Below, piece by piece: positions 34,599 to 34,734 of a stretch of DNA of 34,734 bases (positions are counted from its first letter, which is position 1; every line of letters begins with the position of its first letter). The translations under genes were made by a program, and so were the position numbers. Under the pieces are notes generated by a model. That model was not told the DNA's origin and searched no databases. It worked only from the letters and a program-made list of their open reading frames with translations. This DNA comes from Luteimonas endophytica (GTDB taxonomy: Bacteria > Pseudomonadota > Gammaproteobacteria > Xanthomonadales > Xanthomonadaceae): assembly GCF_029887875.1 (NCBI RefSeq), contig NZ_JARXRM010000008.1, forward strand, positions 1 through 34,734, written 5' to 3'.

Positions 34599-34734
34599 TC
34601 AAGCCCGCCGGGACGGGGACCCGGGGTTCGGTCAGTGGGTTCGCCCAAAAGGAATGCGTGCCGGCGACCGAGCGAGCGCAGGGGGTTGCGGCGCCTCCCG
34701 CGGGGGGAGCTGGCGGGTGATGGCGCAGGGGCGG

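Overview
The window is about 70% GC, with dense operons and many 4-bp ATGA stop/start overlaps. It fits a gammaproteobacterium of the family Lysobacteraceae (Xanthomonadaceae). The main reason is an rpf (DSF quorum-sensing) cluster in the xanthomonad arrangement: acnA/rpfA, rpfB, rpfF, then convergent rpfC and rpfG, followed by lysS, prfB, recJ, rpfE, greA, carB, carA, dapB, dnaJ, dnaK, grpE, guaA and guaB. The genus cannot be fixed from the sequence alone.

Layout. (1) 1-2900, plus strand: the tail of a methyl-accepting chemotaxis protein, then cheR-cheD-cheB joined by ATGA overlaps. (2) 2914-3573, minus: a vapBC-type toxin-antitoxin pair whose upstream region carries three CATACT repeats at exact 14-bp spacing. 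(3) 3715-13286: the rpf cluster. It holds aconitase (acnA/rpfA), a putative lipoprotein, the acyl-CoA ligase rpfB, the DSF synthase rpfF, a strong hairpin between convergent units, the DSF sensor rpfC and the HD-GYP regulator rpfG. rpfH, present in X. campestris, is absent here and rpfG overlaps rpfC by 4 bp. (4) 13456-16207, minus: lysS and prfB (with the classical programmed +1 frameshift), separated by a REPIN-like inverted repeat. (5) 16321-18315, plus: a TPR/GGDEF diguanylate cyclase. (6) 18330-25879, minus: carA-carB-greA-rpfE-recJ, tightly packed and probably largely one operon, with a possible leader peptide before carA. (7) 26093-34538: a small plus-strand protein, then dapB, dnaJ, dnaK, grpE, guaA and guaB, all minus.

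Functional logic. RpfF makes the DSF fatty-acid signal and RpfB acts in its turnover. RpfC senses DSF and phosphorylates RpfG, whose HD-GYP domain degrades c-di-GMP. The neighbouring GGDEF protein would make c-di-GMP, so synthesis and breakdown lie within 5 kb. The rest is housekeeping: arginine/pyrimidine (carAB), lysine (dapB), purine (guaBA), translation (lysS, prfB), transcription (greA), repair (recJ) and protein folding (grpE-dnaK-dnaJ).

Most notable non-gene signals. Two sigma-32-type promoters with the same 14-bp spacing precede grpE and dnaK. Two elements built of inverted arrays of a GATTCGT-type heptamer lie in the dnaK-dnaJ and guaB-guaA gaps; the first supplies the dnaK stop codon and the second encodes the apparent N-terminus of GuaA. 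A nested three-stem palindromic element lies between guaA and grpE. A nine-G tract lies just upstream of rpfG. I found no CRISPR array, insertion sequence, tRNA, rRNA or prophage. The window is mainly conserved core genome; the unusual content is in its intergenic elements.
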